Shown here piece after piece: positions 1 to 8,924 of a stretch of 61,395 bases of DNA. Source of the stretch: a virus; the IMG/VR virus record IMGVR_UViG_3300022746_000023, positions 1 through 61,395 of that record. The stretch is one strand, 5' to 3'. The notes under the pieces were generated by a model that saw only the letters and a list, made by a program, of their open reading frames with translations, was not told the origin of the DNA and made no database searches. Position 1 is the stretch's first letter, and the number at the start of each line of letters is the position of its first letter. The position numbers were made by a program, and so were the translations under genes.

Positions 1-899
1 CCTGCTTCTCCCTGAATACCTTGTACACCCGGATCGCCCTGGATGCCCTGCGGGCCTTGGGCGCCAGTGTCTCCTTGGACTCCTTGAATGCCCTGAATAC
101 CCTGTTCGCCCTGGATGCCCTGTGCACCAGTATCACCTTTGTCACCACGTGGGCCAACGATAGGACCAATATCACCCCAACTGTTTAGTGTGCTGTTCCA
201 GAACCATAAGTTACCTGTGGTGTTAACAATATACGCTTCGCCCGCATTGGCAGAGATTGGTAGATTTTCCGGGGCAGCTACGTTGCCTTTTAGTGTAACG
301 CTGATGCCTTGATCGCCACGGTCTCCTTTGATACCTTGTATGCCTTGGATGCCCTGTGGTCCGACGTTACCTTGTATTCCCTGAATGCCCTGTGGTCCAA
401 CATTACCTTGTATGCCCTGAATGCCCTGCTGGCCCTGTAGACCAATGTTACCTTGGATACCTTGTGGTCCTGTTAAACCAACATTACCTTGTGGACCATG
501 CGGGCCTGTAGCTCCTGTAGCTCCAATATTGCCCTGTATACCTTGAGGCCCAGTTGGACCAATTGGGCCCTGTACATATCCAGTATTAATAACATGAGTG
601 TTACTTAGCGTCACAAACAGATTACCGTCCTGTACATAGGAATTAGTAATGCTAACACCTTGTGGACCGGCATTTCCCTGTGGCCCAGCTGGGCCAGCTG
701 ATACGTTAGCAATGAGATTTTCTACGTGCTCTTGGCTTGCTAGAATAGCGTATCCACTAACCGTAGAATTGTCATGTACATGAATCTGCTTAGTATCAGT
801 GTTAATTGTCATCTCGCCCAATGGGCCGATGTAATTAGAAATCTGTGCGGTGTTTCCGCGTTTTAATAGGATGTGCCCTACGTTTGCATAAGTTGCCAT
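1..899 (-). CDS. Collagen-like tail fibre protein, N-terminal part (cut by window edge)
   Basis: Reading from ATG at 899 to the window edge gives about 299 codons without a stop. Residues 1-55 resemble the N-terminal domain of phage major tropism determinants and fibres (LLKRGNTAQ, then [19 protein letters not shown]). From about residue 90 there are long Gly-X-Y runs ([11 protein letters not shown] type), the collagen-like triple-helix repeat common in phage fibres, broken by a globular stretch of about 50 residues. The start overlaps the stop of the upstream gene (TAATG), so the two are translationally coupled. Role inferred: trimeric tail-fibre shaft for host contact. The C-terminal receptor-binding part lies outside the window. 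Confidence 0.85.
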   Translation of the reverse strand, partial: MATYANVGHILLKRGNTAQISNYIGPLGEMTINTDTKQIHVHDNSTVSGYAILASQEHVENLIANVSAGPAGPQGNAGPQGVSITNSYVQDGNLFVTLSNTHVINTGYVQGPIGPTGPQGIQGNIGATGATGPHGPQGNVGLTGPQGIQGNIGLQGQQGIQGIQGNVGPQGIQGIQGNVGPQGIQGIQGIKGDRGDQGISVTLKGNVAAPENLPISANAGEAYIVNTTGNLWFWNSTLNSWGDIGPIVGPRGDKGDTGAQGIQGEQGIQGIQGVQGDTGAQGPQGIQGDPGVQGIQGEA

Positions 900-1387
900 T
901 AAATTACTCCACCATCAAATATAACTTCACTTCCGTCACTAGCAGAGTCTGCGTAATACGCTGGTAACACTTGTAGATCTAACGGAACTCCATGGTTGTC
1001 GTCGATATAGACTGGACGTTCCGAGTTGTCGCTTTGTTTAATTGTTTTAAATGTTAGTTTATAAAAGCGTTGCTCTAATGCATTGATTGTTGCTCTATCA
1101 ATTACAAAAGTACCTATTCCTTTGGTAATGTCTGCAAAAGTAACAGCGTAGCTTTCTACAGTAACTCCGTTGGTTGGGTCCTGTATGGAGGCCTGCATGA
1201 TGTAGCCAGTTAAGTTTACCTTTTTCTGGTCTTGATTTAGAACTAATATCTGTAGTGGGTTATCAATTCCTTGATAAACTTTTATTGGACGGCTGTACAC
1301 AACTCTGTTCCTTGTAGTGAATATAGTGGTGTCCAAAATTTGGACCTCCACTGTGTTTGGGTATAAATATGATTTGATAGTCTGCAT
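899..1387 (-). CDS. Probable baseplate/tail protein, BppU-N-like
   Basis: 162 residues, mostly beta-strand in character, with a pattern ([13 protein letters not shown], then [17 protein letters not shown] and a Tyr/Asp-rich C-terminus) resembling the N-terminal domain of phage baseplate upper proteins. It lies immediately upstream of the collagen-like fibre gene and overlaps it by TAATG. A late-promoter-like box (AATAAATA) lies about 20 bases upstream. I infer a structural adaptor that holds the fibre. The family assignment is by eye only. Confidence 0.5.
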   Translation of the reverse strand: MQTIKSYLYPNTVEVQILDTTIFTTRNRVVYSRPIKVYQGIDNPLQILVLNQDQKKVNLTGYIMQASIQDPTNGVTVESYAVTFADITKGIGTFVIDRATINALEQRFYKLTFKTIKQSDNSERPVYIDDNHGVPLDLQVLPAYYADSASDGSEVIFDGGVI

Positions 1388-1405
1388 TTTGATTATCTTT
1401 AAACA

Positions 1406-1413
1406 TATTTATT
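1406..1413 (-). promoter_or_regulatory. T4-type late promoter box (AATAAATA)
   Basis: Minus-strand AATAAATA about 20 bases before the ATG of the baseplate-like gene. It matches T4 late consensus TATAAATA at 7 of 8 positions, in front of structural genes. Confidence 0.45.
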
Positions 1414-1795
1414 GAAAACCGTGGAAGATCACTACAAGCAACTATTATCCAAATACCCCTTTATTAGCTATGTTACCTATGGCGGTAATGACTATATTGG
1501 AATAATTCAAAACTTTGACGAAGTAATAACAACAATTTATGACTTTGGTCAGCTAAAGGACGACTCTGTTAAGAAGGCGTTCTTAGAGCTAGGGGAAACG
1601 TGGTGGTGGGAAAGTAACCGTTTAATCCCGATTAATGTGTTTTTAAAACAGGATTGGGCCGTGTTTAAAGTATGCTTACGCACTATGAACAGCAAGGACG
1701 TAGAAATAAAAATGGGGCCCTACGTTAGCCTCAAAGAAATGGCCACTAAACGTAGCAAACGTAAATCAATTACCCTTGTTAGACGCTTGGGTTAA
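1412..1795 (+). CDS. Conserved phage protein of unknown function
   Basis: 127 residues on the plus strand, one of the few rightward genes here. The start is TTG at 1412, with GTG at 1421 as an alternative; no ATG fits. Distinct motifs are a Tyr-rich N-terminus (YPFISYVTYGGNDYIGII), GETWWWESNRLIPINVFL and a basic C-terminus. I recall this pattern from T4-like marine phages, without known function. It runs tail to tail with the next gene, overlapping by 30 bases. Confidence 0.7.
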   Translation: MKTVEDHYKQLLSKYPFISYVTYGGNDYIGIIQNFDEVITTIYDFGQLKDDSVKKAFLELGETWWWESNRLIPINVFLKQDWAVFKVCLRTMNSKDVEIKMGPYVSLKEMATKRSKRKSITLVRRLG

Positions 1796-2356
1796 AAGGT
1801 TCATATGGACTACAACTAAATGGCTGTAGGCAACACTATGCGAACGTTTGAATGCGTATGCCCCATTGGCGTCAGGTTCCCAAACTGTTTCTGCTACCTC
1901 TTTCCAAGTTTTTCCAATTAAGTGCCTTTTAGCAGGGCGAATTACACTCAAAAACATTGCCATACGTGGTATACTGTTGACAGCTTCGGGCATCTTAATC
2001 AACGTGTCGTAGTGATTACCGATGTGAATTAACTTAGCACAAAACTCAGGATCATACAATTTCGCCCAATCTGGGTCTTGATCAATTAGTTCCTGTAGAT
2101 GCTGCTCGCTTTGCACCTGCGAATACAAAGATACATTAAGAAAGTCCAACTTGGTGTAGCCGCGTTCTTCAGCAACATGATAATCTAAACTAGCAATGCC
2201 ACTAAAAGGATCTTCGGGGATTCTCGTAACATAGACACCTGTATTGTGTTTTACTAATTTTCCATCACGAATAATGCCAGCCGGAGTGTGCTCTAGCAAT
2301 TTTAATGCAATGTCTCTGTTTCCAAAGTCGATATCAATATCACTGTTAAATTTCAT
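1766..2356 (-). CDS. DNA polymerase III alpha-like fragment protein
   Basis: 196 residues from an ATG at 2356 that overlaps the upstream stop as ATGA; an ATG two codons earlier is possible. Blocks resemble pieces of bacterial DnaE: HNTGVYVT, TKLDFLNVSLY (compare KFDFLGL), AMFLSVIRPAKRHL (compare LALIRPG) and AYAFKRSHSVAYSHL (compare YAFKKSHAAAY). DnaE is over 1,100 residues, so this is only a finger/palm remnant and the catalytic Asp triad is not evident. Similar short proteins occur in T4-like phages. Polymerase activity is unlikely; a replication-linked role is inference. Confidence 0.55.
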   Translation of the reverse strand: MKFNSDIDIDFGNRDIALKLLEHTPAGIIRDGKLVKHNTGVYVTRIPEDPFSGIASLDYHVAEERGYTKLDFLNVSLYSQVQSEQHLQELIDQDPDWAKLYDPEFCAKLIHIGNHYDTLIKMPEAVNSIPRMAMFLSVIRPAKRHLIGKTWKEVAETVWEPDANGAYAFKRSHSVAYSHLVVVHMNLLTQASNKGN

Positions 2357-2553
2357 GACCATCTCAATGTAAATAGTGTGGCAAAAGTTTCTGCATGATC
2401 AAAGAATCGAAAATGCAATTCTTTACGCTGCGTACTAAATGCCCAATCGTAATCCTTGTCACGTACTAGCCCTTGATCCCGACACCAGTAGCTCATTTCA
2501 ATACCGCGCATAGTGGAATCGCGACGTTCACATGGAATAACTATCAGTTTCAT
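2353..2553 (-). CDS. Small phage protein of unknown function
   Basis: 66 residues, not recognised. It sits in an ATGA-overlap chain between the zinc-finger-like protein upstream and the DnaE-like fragment downstream, which supports translation. It has two Cys residues and a basic/aromatic C-terminal half, with no membrane segment. Confidence 0.6.
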   Translation of the reverse strand: MKLIVIPCERRDSTMRGIEMSYWCRDQGLVRDKDYDWAFSTQRKELHFRFFDHAETFATLFTLRWS

Positions 2554-3233
2554 AGTCCGGCTGTCTCTGCTATGCCTTTTATCCAGGCCACATCGTTGGG
2601 ATATTCTTTAAACTTGCGTTGCCATGTTGTGGGCTCAATATAATCCCATATCATCGACGTTTGGGTTTCATTGAGTTGATCAAGAAAGTTAATACCGCTG
2701 GAACAATTGTATACAACCCAAGGACTAACCCTACCGGTACTAATATGATGACAGATCCTATTAGCATTGCCGTATCTAAAGTAGTCTGTAAAGCCGTTTT
2801 TAAGTTCTGGATGATCGTCTGCATAGTTTTGCATCTCTTTTAGTGCACGTTCAAATGCATCTTGAACTGCTTCTTTTTGTAAATATGGGTGCAACCATTC
2901 GATGTATAAACTGTCCTTGCACCAGTAGTCTAGTTTCTTGTTATTTTTTAGTAACCACTCAGTGAAATTTATAAAGTTAATGCATCTAATGTCAACACAG
3001 TATCTTCCAAATTTAACAAAGGCGGTGTAATAAGATCCGCTGGCAAAATCTTCATATGTCTTTGGTTTAGTAGATGATTGCGTTAGTTCATAAAATCGCA
3101 AATATGCCCTAAAGCCAAATTGTACACCAGTTTCGTGCTGTTGCTGGTGTCTACGTTTTTGCTCGCAAACATGCGAAGTCAGAGTAGACTCTTTTACAAA
3201 TTCTTTATTACAGTATCGGCACTTGTGTTTCAT
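2550..3233 (-). CDS. Conserved phage protein with N-terminal zinc-finger-like motif
   Basis: 227 residues. The N-terminus carries C5-x2-C8-x11-H20-x2-C23 (CRYCNKEF then LTSHVC), a C2HC-type zinc-binding pattern. The rest is helical and aromatic-rich with SPWVVYNCSSG and a WIKGIAETAGL C-terminus, a layout I associate with a conserved T4-like family of unknown function. Overlaps both neighbours by ATGA. Nucleic-acid binding is plausible from the zinc motif but unproven. Confidence 0.65.
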   Translation of the reverse strand: MKHKCRYCNKEFVKESTLTSHVCEQKRRHQQQHETGVQFGFRAYLRFYELTQSSTKPKTYEDFASGSYYTAFVKFGRYCVDIRCINFINFTEWLLKNNKKLDYWCKDSLYIEWLHPYLQKEAVQDAFERALKEMQNYADDHPELKNGFTDYFRYGNANRICHHISTGRVSPWVVYNCSSGINFLDQLNETQTSMIWDYIEPTTWQRKFKEYPNDVAWIKGIAETAGL

Positions 3234-3934
3234 ATCAAATTATTCGTAGTCAAGTAGTGTAACAAATAGTTGTTGAGATGTACATAGTATTCCCCATCAT
3301 AATGCTTGGCATGTGGCGGCCATTGGTTTTCAGATTCTGCCCATGTTGCACCATGTTCCGACAAGAACAAATTGGATATAAACTTATCCAATGGCACAAT
3401 GCGTGGGTTACGTTCAATCATTGTACGGTACTTGGGACTAACTGTGTCAAAGTACTTGCCGTAATTGGTCTCACATGCATTGTAGATTAGATACTTGATG
3501 TTTTTGCTGTCTAGATATGCAGTAAACATAACTAGATCGCACATCTGCTGATCAATACACTTCATCGATACTTCATACTGGTACCTTGTGCCAATGTACT
3601 TGTCTATGTCATGGTTGTCTGTGCCCGATATAAAGACTGCACCGGCGGGAATATATCCGCTTTGTGTGCCTTGTCTGCGATAGTTAACCCAGTTGTCAAC
3701 GCCCAGCTCGGGCTCAATAAAAGGAGATTCAAATCTATCCCAAAATGATAAACTCAATAGCACAAAGTCTGCGCCGTGTTCTTCTATGTATTCTAGTGTG
3801 GTTCTAATTAATTGCCTGTTGCTACGCCCACCTTTGGCTAGATCGAAAAACTCGTTATAGCCTAGATTTCTAACTAAATGTTTTACAAGATAATAGTTAG
3901 CTGCATAGCTACAGCCATTTAACACAAACTTCAT
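3230..3934 (-). CDS. SGNH/GDSL-hydrolase-like phage protein
   Basis: 234 residues. It begins MKFVLNGCSYAANY; the G-C-S-Y block fits the position of the SGNH nucleophile block. It continues with LAKGGRSNRQLIR (Gly block) and FVLLSLSFWDRFE, and has a late PPHAKHYD segment where the catalytic Asp-x-x-His would lie. The Asn block is not clear. Role may be an esterase acting on a surface glycan, but a degenerate fold is possible. Overlaps neighbours by ATGA in the same run. Confidence 0.45.
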   Translation of the reverse strand: MKFVLNGCSYAANYYLVKHLVRNLGYNEFFDLAKGGRSNRQLIRTTLEYIEEHGADFVLLSLSFWDRFESPFIEPELGVDNWVNYRRQGTQSGYIPAGAVFISGTDNHDIDKYIGTRYQYEVSMKCIDQQMCDLVMFTAYLDSKNIKYLIYNACETNYGKYFDTVSPKYRTMIERNPRIVPLDKFISNLFLSEHGATWAESENQWPPHAKHYDGEYYVHLNNYLLHYLTTNNLI

Positions 3935-4401
3935 AGATATTCTTTGATCTTCTTATCTTCCCACCCGTGCTGTCTAGCCAGTTGTTTAATATCATCTAAG
4001 GTGTTAATCTCAGACATTAACTCAATCTCGTCCATCTTGGCATGTGGATACAATTCAACCAATAATGCTTCGGTTTTGTTTTTAGGACCAGCTTTTTTCT
4101 TGCCAGCAAGCCATTTGTATCGTTGCTTGCCCATGCCCGGACTCACTGTAGTCGCCAACAGCCACTGAAACTTCTTGTGCTTGGCTGTACTGATATCAAA
4201 GAAGTTTTTGTTTAGTCTTTCATTGCAACTGGCCAGATAATATGCTTCCATTTCACTTGAGCCAATGGTACTAGCAGACCATCTAATCATCAAGTAAGGG
4301 CTAAACTTTTTCTTCTCGTCGTCTGTTAACTCATCAAAGAAGTCTCTGTTCTTTAAATTGAGTTGAGTCATTTCATAGTCGATATGTAACTTATCTGTCA
4401 T
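3931..4401 (-). CDS. Probable clamp-loader small subunit, gp62-like
   Basis: 156 residues from the ATG at 4401, chosen because it overlaps the upstream stop as ATGA; a start four codons earlier is less likely. The pattern fits the T4-type clamp-loader A subunit family: an N-terminal PYLMIRWSAS block, then NERLNKNFF, and a basic LLATTVSPGMGKQRYKWLAGKKK block followed by helices. In T4, gp62 with gp44 loads the sliding clamp gp45. The partner gp44 is not in the window. Confidence 0.6.
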   Translation of the reverse strand: MTDKLHIDYEMTQLNLKNRDFFDELTDDEKKKFSPYLMIRWSASTIGSSEMEAYYLASCNERLNKNFFDISTAKHKKFQWLLATTVSPGMGKQRYKWLAGKKKAGPKNKTEALLVELYPHAKMDEIELMSEINTLDDIKQLARQHGWEDKKIKEYL

Positions 4402-4688
4402 ACTGGGTGCCACATTATTTCATTTTGTTCTTGTTCAAGCAGCTTGTAGAAAATTATAACACGCTCTAATTCCTCTGCCAAGCCTTTATGGGTCATTGCT
4501 TTACGACGAATGTTACCCCAAAGTTTGTCCTCTTGGATCTGATCCAGTTTACTACGTGCTTTGTAGGTCTCACCAATTAGTACACGCTCATTGGTGCCTG
4601 CTTCTCTAGCATAGGTAGTTTCTCCGCCATCAGGGCTTTCGTAAATGTAGGTGACGCCCGGTTTAAGTTGTCCCATATGTGTACCCAT
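4398..4688 (-). CDS. Conserved T4-like phage protein of unknown function
   Basis: 96 residues (92 if the ATG at 4676 is used). Begins with LKPGVTYIYESPDGGETTYAR, a pattern seen in other T4-like phages, then helices rich in charge. Stop overlaps the gp62-like start (ATGA). Overlaps the upstream 49-residue gene by 14-26 bases. Function unknown. Confidence 0.6.
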   Translation of the reverse strand: MGTHMGQLKPGVTYIYESPDGGETTYAREAGTNERVLIGETYKARSKLDQIQEDKLWGNIRRKAMTHKGLAEELERVIIFYKLLEQEQNEIMWHPV

Positions 4689-4812
4689 ATTGTGTATGCG
4701 CCCAACGCAAGAAACGCTCTAGTCCTTCCTTGTCGTCTGGGTAACTTTCTAAATAGATTCGTGCAAGTCTATTAATAGTTTCGAAAATTTGTGGTTCTGT
4801 ATAATTGCCCAT
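4663..4812 (-). CDS. Small phage protein (49 residues)
   Basis: Open from ATG at 4812 (MGNYTEPQIFETINRLARIY) to TAA at 4663. It fills the only gap in an otherwise gapless gene run, starting 2 bases from the upstream stop and overlapping the next gene. Amphipathic helical with a Tyr-rich tail. Function unknown. Confidence 0.55.
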   Translation of the reverse strand: MGNYTEPQIFETINRLARIYLESYPDDKEGLERFLRWAHTQYGYTYGTT

Positions 4813-4813
4813 A

Positions 4814-5314
4814 TTACCAACACTTTGAATAATCTACCACTTCGCTTTGTCTGCTGATATCTTTGATAAAATATGCACACAGAGGTTCGCTTCCTTCTGT
4901 TAGTGGCACTGCTAGCATTTGACCCGGTTTTAGCTTGGGAAAGTACCATTTGACATCTTGATATATATCAACAATTTCGACGGGCTTAAACTCGGGTTTA
5001 AAGCTGGTTAAGGGGTTAAAACAGAATACACTAAAGCCCCTATCATTGATACTAGTTAAAGGTACTACTTCCAAGTCTCCAAAATCCGGTTCCCCGATTA
5101 GCAGTTGCCAATCAACTGGCATACGTATAACACTTTCGCCTATGCGTAAAACTAATGCAGGACTATTAAAACTCTCTAGAAAGATTAGCGGAATATAAAA
5201 GTAATCCGGATCCTTTGGGTCACTATTGTCTAATACACAAAATCTTACTTCATCAATCTCATCAGGGATTTGATCCATTTCGTAGCTTGTGTTGTCTAAT
5301 GTTAATATTCTCAT
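4814..5314 (-). CDS. Conserved T4-like phage protein of unknown function
   Basis: 166 residues: an N-terminal MRILTLDNTSYEMDQIP, a central MPVDWQLLIGEPDFGDLEV, then PLTSINDRGFSVFCFNPLTSF and IYQDVKWYFPKLKPGQMLAVPL. I recall this pattern from T4-like phages of aquatic bacteria, with no known function. No membrane segment or catalytic motif is obvious. It sits in the core-gene run downstream of uvsW. Confidence 0.65.
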   Translation of the reverse strand: MRILTLDNTSYEMDQIPDEIDEVRFCVLDNSDPKDPDYFYIPLIFLESFNSPALVLRIGESVIRMPVDWQLLIGEPDFGDLEVVPLTSINDRGFSVFCFNPLTSFKPEFKPVEIVDIYQDVKWYFPKLKPGQMLAVPLTEGSEPLCAYFIKDISRQSEVVDYSKCW

Positions 5315-5323
5315 GTTTTCCTT

Positions 5324-5515
5324 TTATGATTCCCAACGTAGCCGAAACATAGTCAGCTCTGCTTCTGTTTTAAATGCATATCTTCTGATTGCAACTTTCT
5401 TACCGCATTGGTGTGCTAAACACCAATCAGTCATATTATCGTCTTCGTCCCAATCGGTAGAAACTGTTACTATGATATTACCAAGTGCGGTAATTTCCTT
5501 AGATGTAATCTTCAT
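5324..5515 (-). CDS. Small phage protein downstream of uvsW
   Basis: 63 residues from ATG at 5515, which overlaps the uvsW stop as ATGA. Begins MKITSKEITALGNIIVTV, has two Cys-x-x-x-x-Cys-like residues and ends RLRWES. A C-terminal RWES/LRWS ending recurs in the 66-residue protein at 2353. Unknown function. Confidence 0.6.
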   Translation of the reverse strand: MKITSKEITALGNIIVTVSTDWDEDDNMTDWCLAHQCGKKVAIRRYAFKTEAELTMFRLRWES

Positions 5516-7038
5516 TGCCAATCTATCTTTTCAATTGAATAAGGATAGTTAGCTTCGTTGTAGAATTGTTTACGCTTAGTTAAATGTCGTTTAGCAAACT
5601 TACACGAGCTAGTAATATCCCAGATCTGTACAAAATCCTTGTCTTCGGCTTTTCGTATCCCTCGTCCAATGGATTGAATGACACGCACGAAGCTCTTTCC
5701 GGGTTCAATAAGGACCAAGTTGAATATACGGGGAATATTAATACCCACAGCAGCAACGCCATAGGTTGCAATAATAATCTTGTTAGTTGCTGTAGCCACA
5801 TCGTCGTATTCTTCCTTGCGGTCTGTTGCCTTAGTTGCTCCGCTGACAAACGCTACATCCGGTTTATCACTTAGCAAACTAAACAAGGTACTGAGTTCAG
5901 CTTGCAATATTTTACCAGTTTCGATCCTGTCAACTAAGATCAATGTGTTGCCACCTTCTTTGATCTTTTCAACTAGCCTTGCAAGATATGCAATGCGTGA
6001 CACTGTAGTAGTTAGATACTTCAACTCACTTTGGTAATCCTTGTACTCAACGTGGTCTTTAAGCTGTACTATATTTACATGGCATTTGGCCAAGTGGCCT
6101 GCTTCTTGAAGTTCGCTAGCAGACAGTTGACCAACTACTGGTCCGAGACTACAGAAAATGCTGACTTTTGCATGTTCTTCCTTTGGAACTGTACCTGTAA
6201 GACCCCAACGTAACGGCACTCGTGCAAATACACTAGTTAATAGAGTTTTTAATGCATCGGCTTTGGCCATGTGCACTTCGTCTACCATGATTAAAGATAC
6301 GCCATCTACTAGATCGTCAATGATATAGTCTGTAGGATCTTTAATAAGACGTAGGCTGGCTGGCTCATTTTCACTATTACGACCTTCGCTGTTCTTTAGC
6401 AAGATATTAAGGCTTTGCCATGTGCAGATAGTGTGCTGTCTACCCACTTCTTTACGATCGCCAAAGTAAACGCCAACGTCTAATCCCAAGTTTTTATAGT
6501 CGGCTTCAGTTTGTGTAACAAGGCTCTTGTTTGGAACAATAACAACGCTGCGACCGTACTTCTCTGCCATCAATGATAGCGCCGCTGTCATAATTGTTTT
6601 GCCGGCGCCTGTGGCAACTTCTTGAAGTGATTGCGGGTTCTGTAAAAAGTTGTTTATAATTTCAACTTGGTAATCTCTAAATAATACCGGCTTACCTGCT
6701 TCCGGATGCCCTGTGGGCCATAACTTATGCGCGAATGTGTCTTCTTTAAACTCGTTAAACTCTATTTTAGTAGTATAGTCTCTAAGATCTTCTATTTCTA
6801 TACTGTAACCATCACCGTCTATAATTGGTAGAATGTCGGGTAGTAAATTAATATAACTGCTACCACCCAAACTAAAGAAACTTACTTTACCGTCCCATCT
6901 GCCTAATCTAACTGCTGGTTGATATTTTGCACCAGGTATTTCATATTTGAAACGGTCTACAAGTTTCTTTCTAGTTCCTAATTCTAAGCCTTCTATTTTT
7001 ACGTTGACTTCATCTTTAATTATTAGTTTTGCTTGCAA
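5512..7038 (-). CDS. uvsW: UvsW-like DNA/RNA helicase
   Basis: 508 residues, close to T4 UvsW. Superfamily 2 motifs in order: RDYQ (121-124), Walker A VATGAGKTI (141-149), DEVH box (253-256), LTGT (280-283) and arginine-finger motif VI QSIGRGIR (455-462). The N-terminal 110 residues carry the accessory domain with GRWDGKVSFF. In T4, UvsW unwinds R-loops and remodels branched DNA, ending origin replication and supporting recombination with UvsX. Start overlaps the upstream gene by 23 bases. No missing catalytic residue seen. Confidence 0.9.
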   Translation of the reverse strand: MQAKLIIKDEVNVKIEGLELGTRKKLVDRFKYEIPGAKYQPAVRLGRWDGKVSFFSLGGSSYINLLPDILPIIDGDGYSIEIEDLRDYTTKIEFNEFKEDTFAHKLWPTGHPEAGKPVLFRDYQVEIINNFLQNPQSLQEVATGAGKTIMTAALSLMAEKYGRSVVIVPNKSLVTQTEADYKNLGLDVGVYFGDRKEVGRQHTICTWQSLNILLKNSEGRNSENEPASLRLIKDPTDYIIDDLVDGVSLIMVDEVHMAKADALKTLLTSVFARVPLRWGLTGTVPKEEHAKVSIFCSLGPVVGQLSASELQEAGHLAKCHVNIVQLKDHVEYKDYQSELKYLTTTVSRIAYLARLVEKIKEGGNTLILVDRIETGKILQAELSTLFSLLSDKPDVAFVSGATKATDRKEEYDDVATATNKIIIATYGVAAVGINIPRIFNLVLIEPGKSFVRVIQSIGRGIRKAEDKDFVQIWDITSSCKFAKRHLTKRKQFYNEANYPYSIEKIDWQ

Positions 7039-8224
7039 GAGGTCGTACCTTTATATTATTTCTATTAGCTGTATTGTATACTTCAGCAGCAACATATACA
7101 AACTTTTCGGCACATTGCAACATACGCTGTTTATCTCCGCTAAACACCATTCCTGCACTACTGACAATTAGAGGAATACGATTCATATTTTTAATTGTGG
7201 TTGCTGTATAGATAAATTCTGTGCCAGCAGGAATACTAACATTCTTTTGATGCCCAACATTAAAAATAATGCTGTTGGGCCTATGTTCTGTAAGTTTATT
7301 TAACAAACGACCGCTGAGATCTGGTTCATAGATAATAACAGGCAAGCGGTCAGACTTTTCTGCATACTCAATGACACTTTCAAAGTCGTCAGTGGTAAGC
7401 AGTGTAGATGGGTTGATTTTAAGTTCACGATTGCTAACTAGATTATAAAATCTGTGTCCGTATGCACTCGTGATGGCACTAGCAAGGTCTTTTTCAATAG
7501 AATAGCCCAATACTGGCGCCATATCAGCTAGTTTAAGCGCATTATCTGCACCGAATCCGCCTAGATTATTCTCGATGTAGTCTATTAGCGAACGCTCTGC
7601 ATTACGGATGTATAAACCCTCATTGTTGATGCATAGTTCAATTGCAAAGTCTGTTTTCTCTGCTTCTAAAATCTTGTTCATTAACACCGTAACATTGCTG
7701 TCAATTTCAAATTGATTAACTTCGGCCCAGGCCACTAACCAGCTGAGATTGAATTCGGTCAAGGCTATGCGCCAGAATTTACAATCCTTATCCCATTTGG
7801 CATTGCCTTGACTCAGTTTAACGAAACCTTTAATTGAATCGATCAGTTGATTGTTAAAAGGAAACCGAACAATAATGCTGTCGTTTTCAATAGACAACCG
7901 CTTGCTGTAATCCATCTTGCGTAAGGGCACACGCCACACAGGACCCGATTCAATGGGCGATACGTCAATGCCCTTGGCAGCAAACTGGCGTTGATATTTG
8001 AGAATAATCTTTACTAGCAATTCACCTTGACGTTCGGTTAGTGCTTGCTTTGTGATAATTTGATCTGTCATGCTGGTTAATACACTGACATCGTACCTTG
8101 CTAGACTAATAATAGGATCAAAGGACCATAGCCACGTTACATTGGGATCAACTTTAAGTGTAACTGGATCGCGGTATCCAGCCAAGACTTCAACATACTC
8201 TTCAACGTATTCAAATTTATTCAT
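7016..8224 (-). CDS. Unknown protein upstream of uvsW with HARP-like segment
   Basis: 402 residues. Residues about 105-165 (RFPFNNQLIDSIKGF, then AKWDKDCKFWRIAL) resemble the short HARP-type module that in annealing helicases binds forked DNA. There is no Walker motif. The gene lies directly before uvsW and overlaps it, so a partner in the same process is inferred. Start ATG lies about 6 bases after a consensus -10 box, so the mRNA may be leaderless. T4-like phages have comparable uncharacterised genes beside helicases. Confidence 0.55.
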   Translation of the reverse strand: MNKFEYVEEYVEVLAGYRDPVTLKVDPNVTWLWSFDPIISLARYDVSVLTSMTDQIITKQALTERQGELLVKIILKYQRQFAAKGIDVSPIESGPVWRVPLRKMDYSKRLSIENDSIIVRFPFNNQLIDSIKGFVKLSQGNAKWDKDCKFWRIALTEFNLSWLVAWAEVNQFEIDSNVTVLMNKILEAEKTDFAIELCINNEGLYIRNAERSLIDYIENNLGGFGADNALKLADMAPVLGYSIEKDLASAITSAYGHRFYNLVSNRELKINPSTLLTTDDFESVIEYAEKSDRLPVIIYEPDLSGRLLNKLTEHRPNSIIFNVGHQKNVSIPAGTEFIYTATTIKNMNRIPLIVSSAGMVFSGDKQRMLQCAEKFVYVAAEVYNTANRNNIKVRPLASKTNN

Positions 8225-8230
8225 GTCACT

Positions 8231-8259
8231 ATTTTAACACATTTACTTGTTCACGTCAA
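8231..8259 (-). promoter_or_regulatory. Sigma70-type promoter for the uvsW operon
   Basis: TTGACG, 17-base spacer, TAAAAT. The -35 box follows directly on the U-tract of the terminator to its right. The ATG of the downstream gene begins at 8224, about where transcription should start. Confidence 0.75.
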
Positions 8260-8260
8260 A

Positions 8261-8292
8261 AGAAAAAAACCCCGACTGCGAACAGCCGGGGC
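8261..8292 (-). terminator. Rho-independent terminator
   Basis: 9-bp stem CCCCGGCTG with a TTCG loop and CAGTCGGGG, followed by TTTTTTTCTTTT on the minus strand. It ends the accessory block that starts at the 8344 gene. The tail runs straight into the next promoter. Confidence 0.9.
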
Positions 8293-8343
8293 AAAAGGTT
8301 ACGGACTTACAGGAGCTAGAAAACAATGGCCGTAACCGAAAAC

Positions 8344-8658
8344 TTATTCTTTCTCTTGTTCAGGTGCTAGACCGTTGCTGCGTACATCACGCACAGCTTC
8401 CACGTCTTGCATTTGACGGCGTTCTTGCACTGTATAACTACCGTCTTCGCCTTTGCGAATATGACGAGGATTGCCGCAAAGTCCACACTTTGGGTTACCA
8501 CAGTCCATAGCATGATGCTTGGCTAGTCGATGTGGCTCACGATCAAGTTTTGGATTATAACTACTTGAAGACTTGGCAATCTTTAATTGGCGTGCAATAT
8601 GCACATCAGTTTTGTGTCGGCGACGGGAATTTAAAAATTTAGCTGTTTCGTTACTCAT
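8344..8658 (-). CDS. Conserved phage protein with Cys-rich motif
   Basis: 104 residues. The basic N-terminus (RRRHKTDVHIARQLK) is followed by AKHHAMDCGNPKCGLCGNPR, a CxxxxCxxC-type metal-binding pattern found in many tailed-phage proteins of unknown function. Last gene before a strong terminator. A zinc-dependent nucleic-acid role is inference. Confidence 0.65.
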   Translation of the reverse strand: MSNETAKFLNSRRRHKTDVHIARQLKIAKSSSSYNPKLDREPHRLAKHHAMDCGNPKCGLCGNPRHIRKGEDGSYTVQERRQMQDVEAVRDVRSNGLAPEQEKE

Positions 8659-8666
8659 ACAAATAT

Positions 8667-8924
8667 TTAATAGTTAGTTACTTTACCGTTTAATTTCTTA
8701 GACAGTGCAGTACGTTTTTCTTTTTGTTTCTTGGCCTTTGTGTTCTCTGGTCTGTCTTCGCAGTTAAACAGATCACACATCTCCTCGGGCTCTCGTTGTT
8801 GCTTGTGTATTCGACACCAACCATTGTCTGCATAGACTCCATCCTTGTCCGGATTAAAGTCAAAGTGCACACAAAAGTCACAGCATACGAATGCCGGGTC
8901 TCCACAAGATTTGCACAGCTTCAT
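8667..8924 (-). CDS. Small Cys-rich protein
   Basis: 85 residues, with Cys pairs CKSCGDPAFVCCDFC in the first 20 residues, then a second Cys group (GWCRIH, MCDLFNCED) and a Lys-rich tail. Likely binds zinc. Start overlaps the stop of the membrane protein upstream (ATGA). Function unknown. Confidence 0.6.
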   Translation of the reverse strand: MKLCKSCGDPAFVCCDFCVHFDFNPDKDGVYADNGWCRIHKQQREPEEMCDLFNCEDRPENTKAKKQKEKRTALSKKLNGKVTNY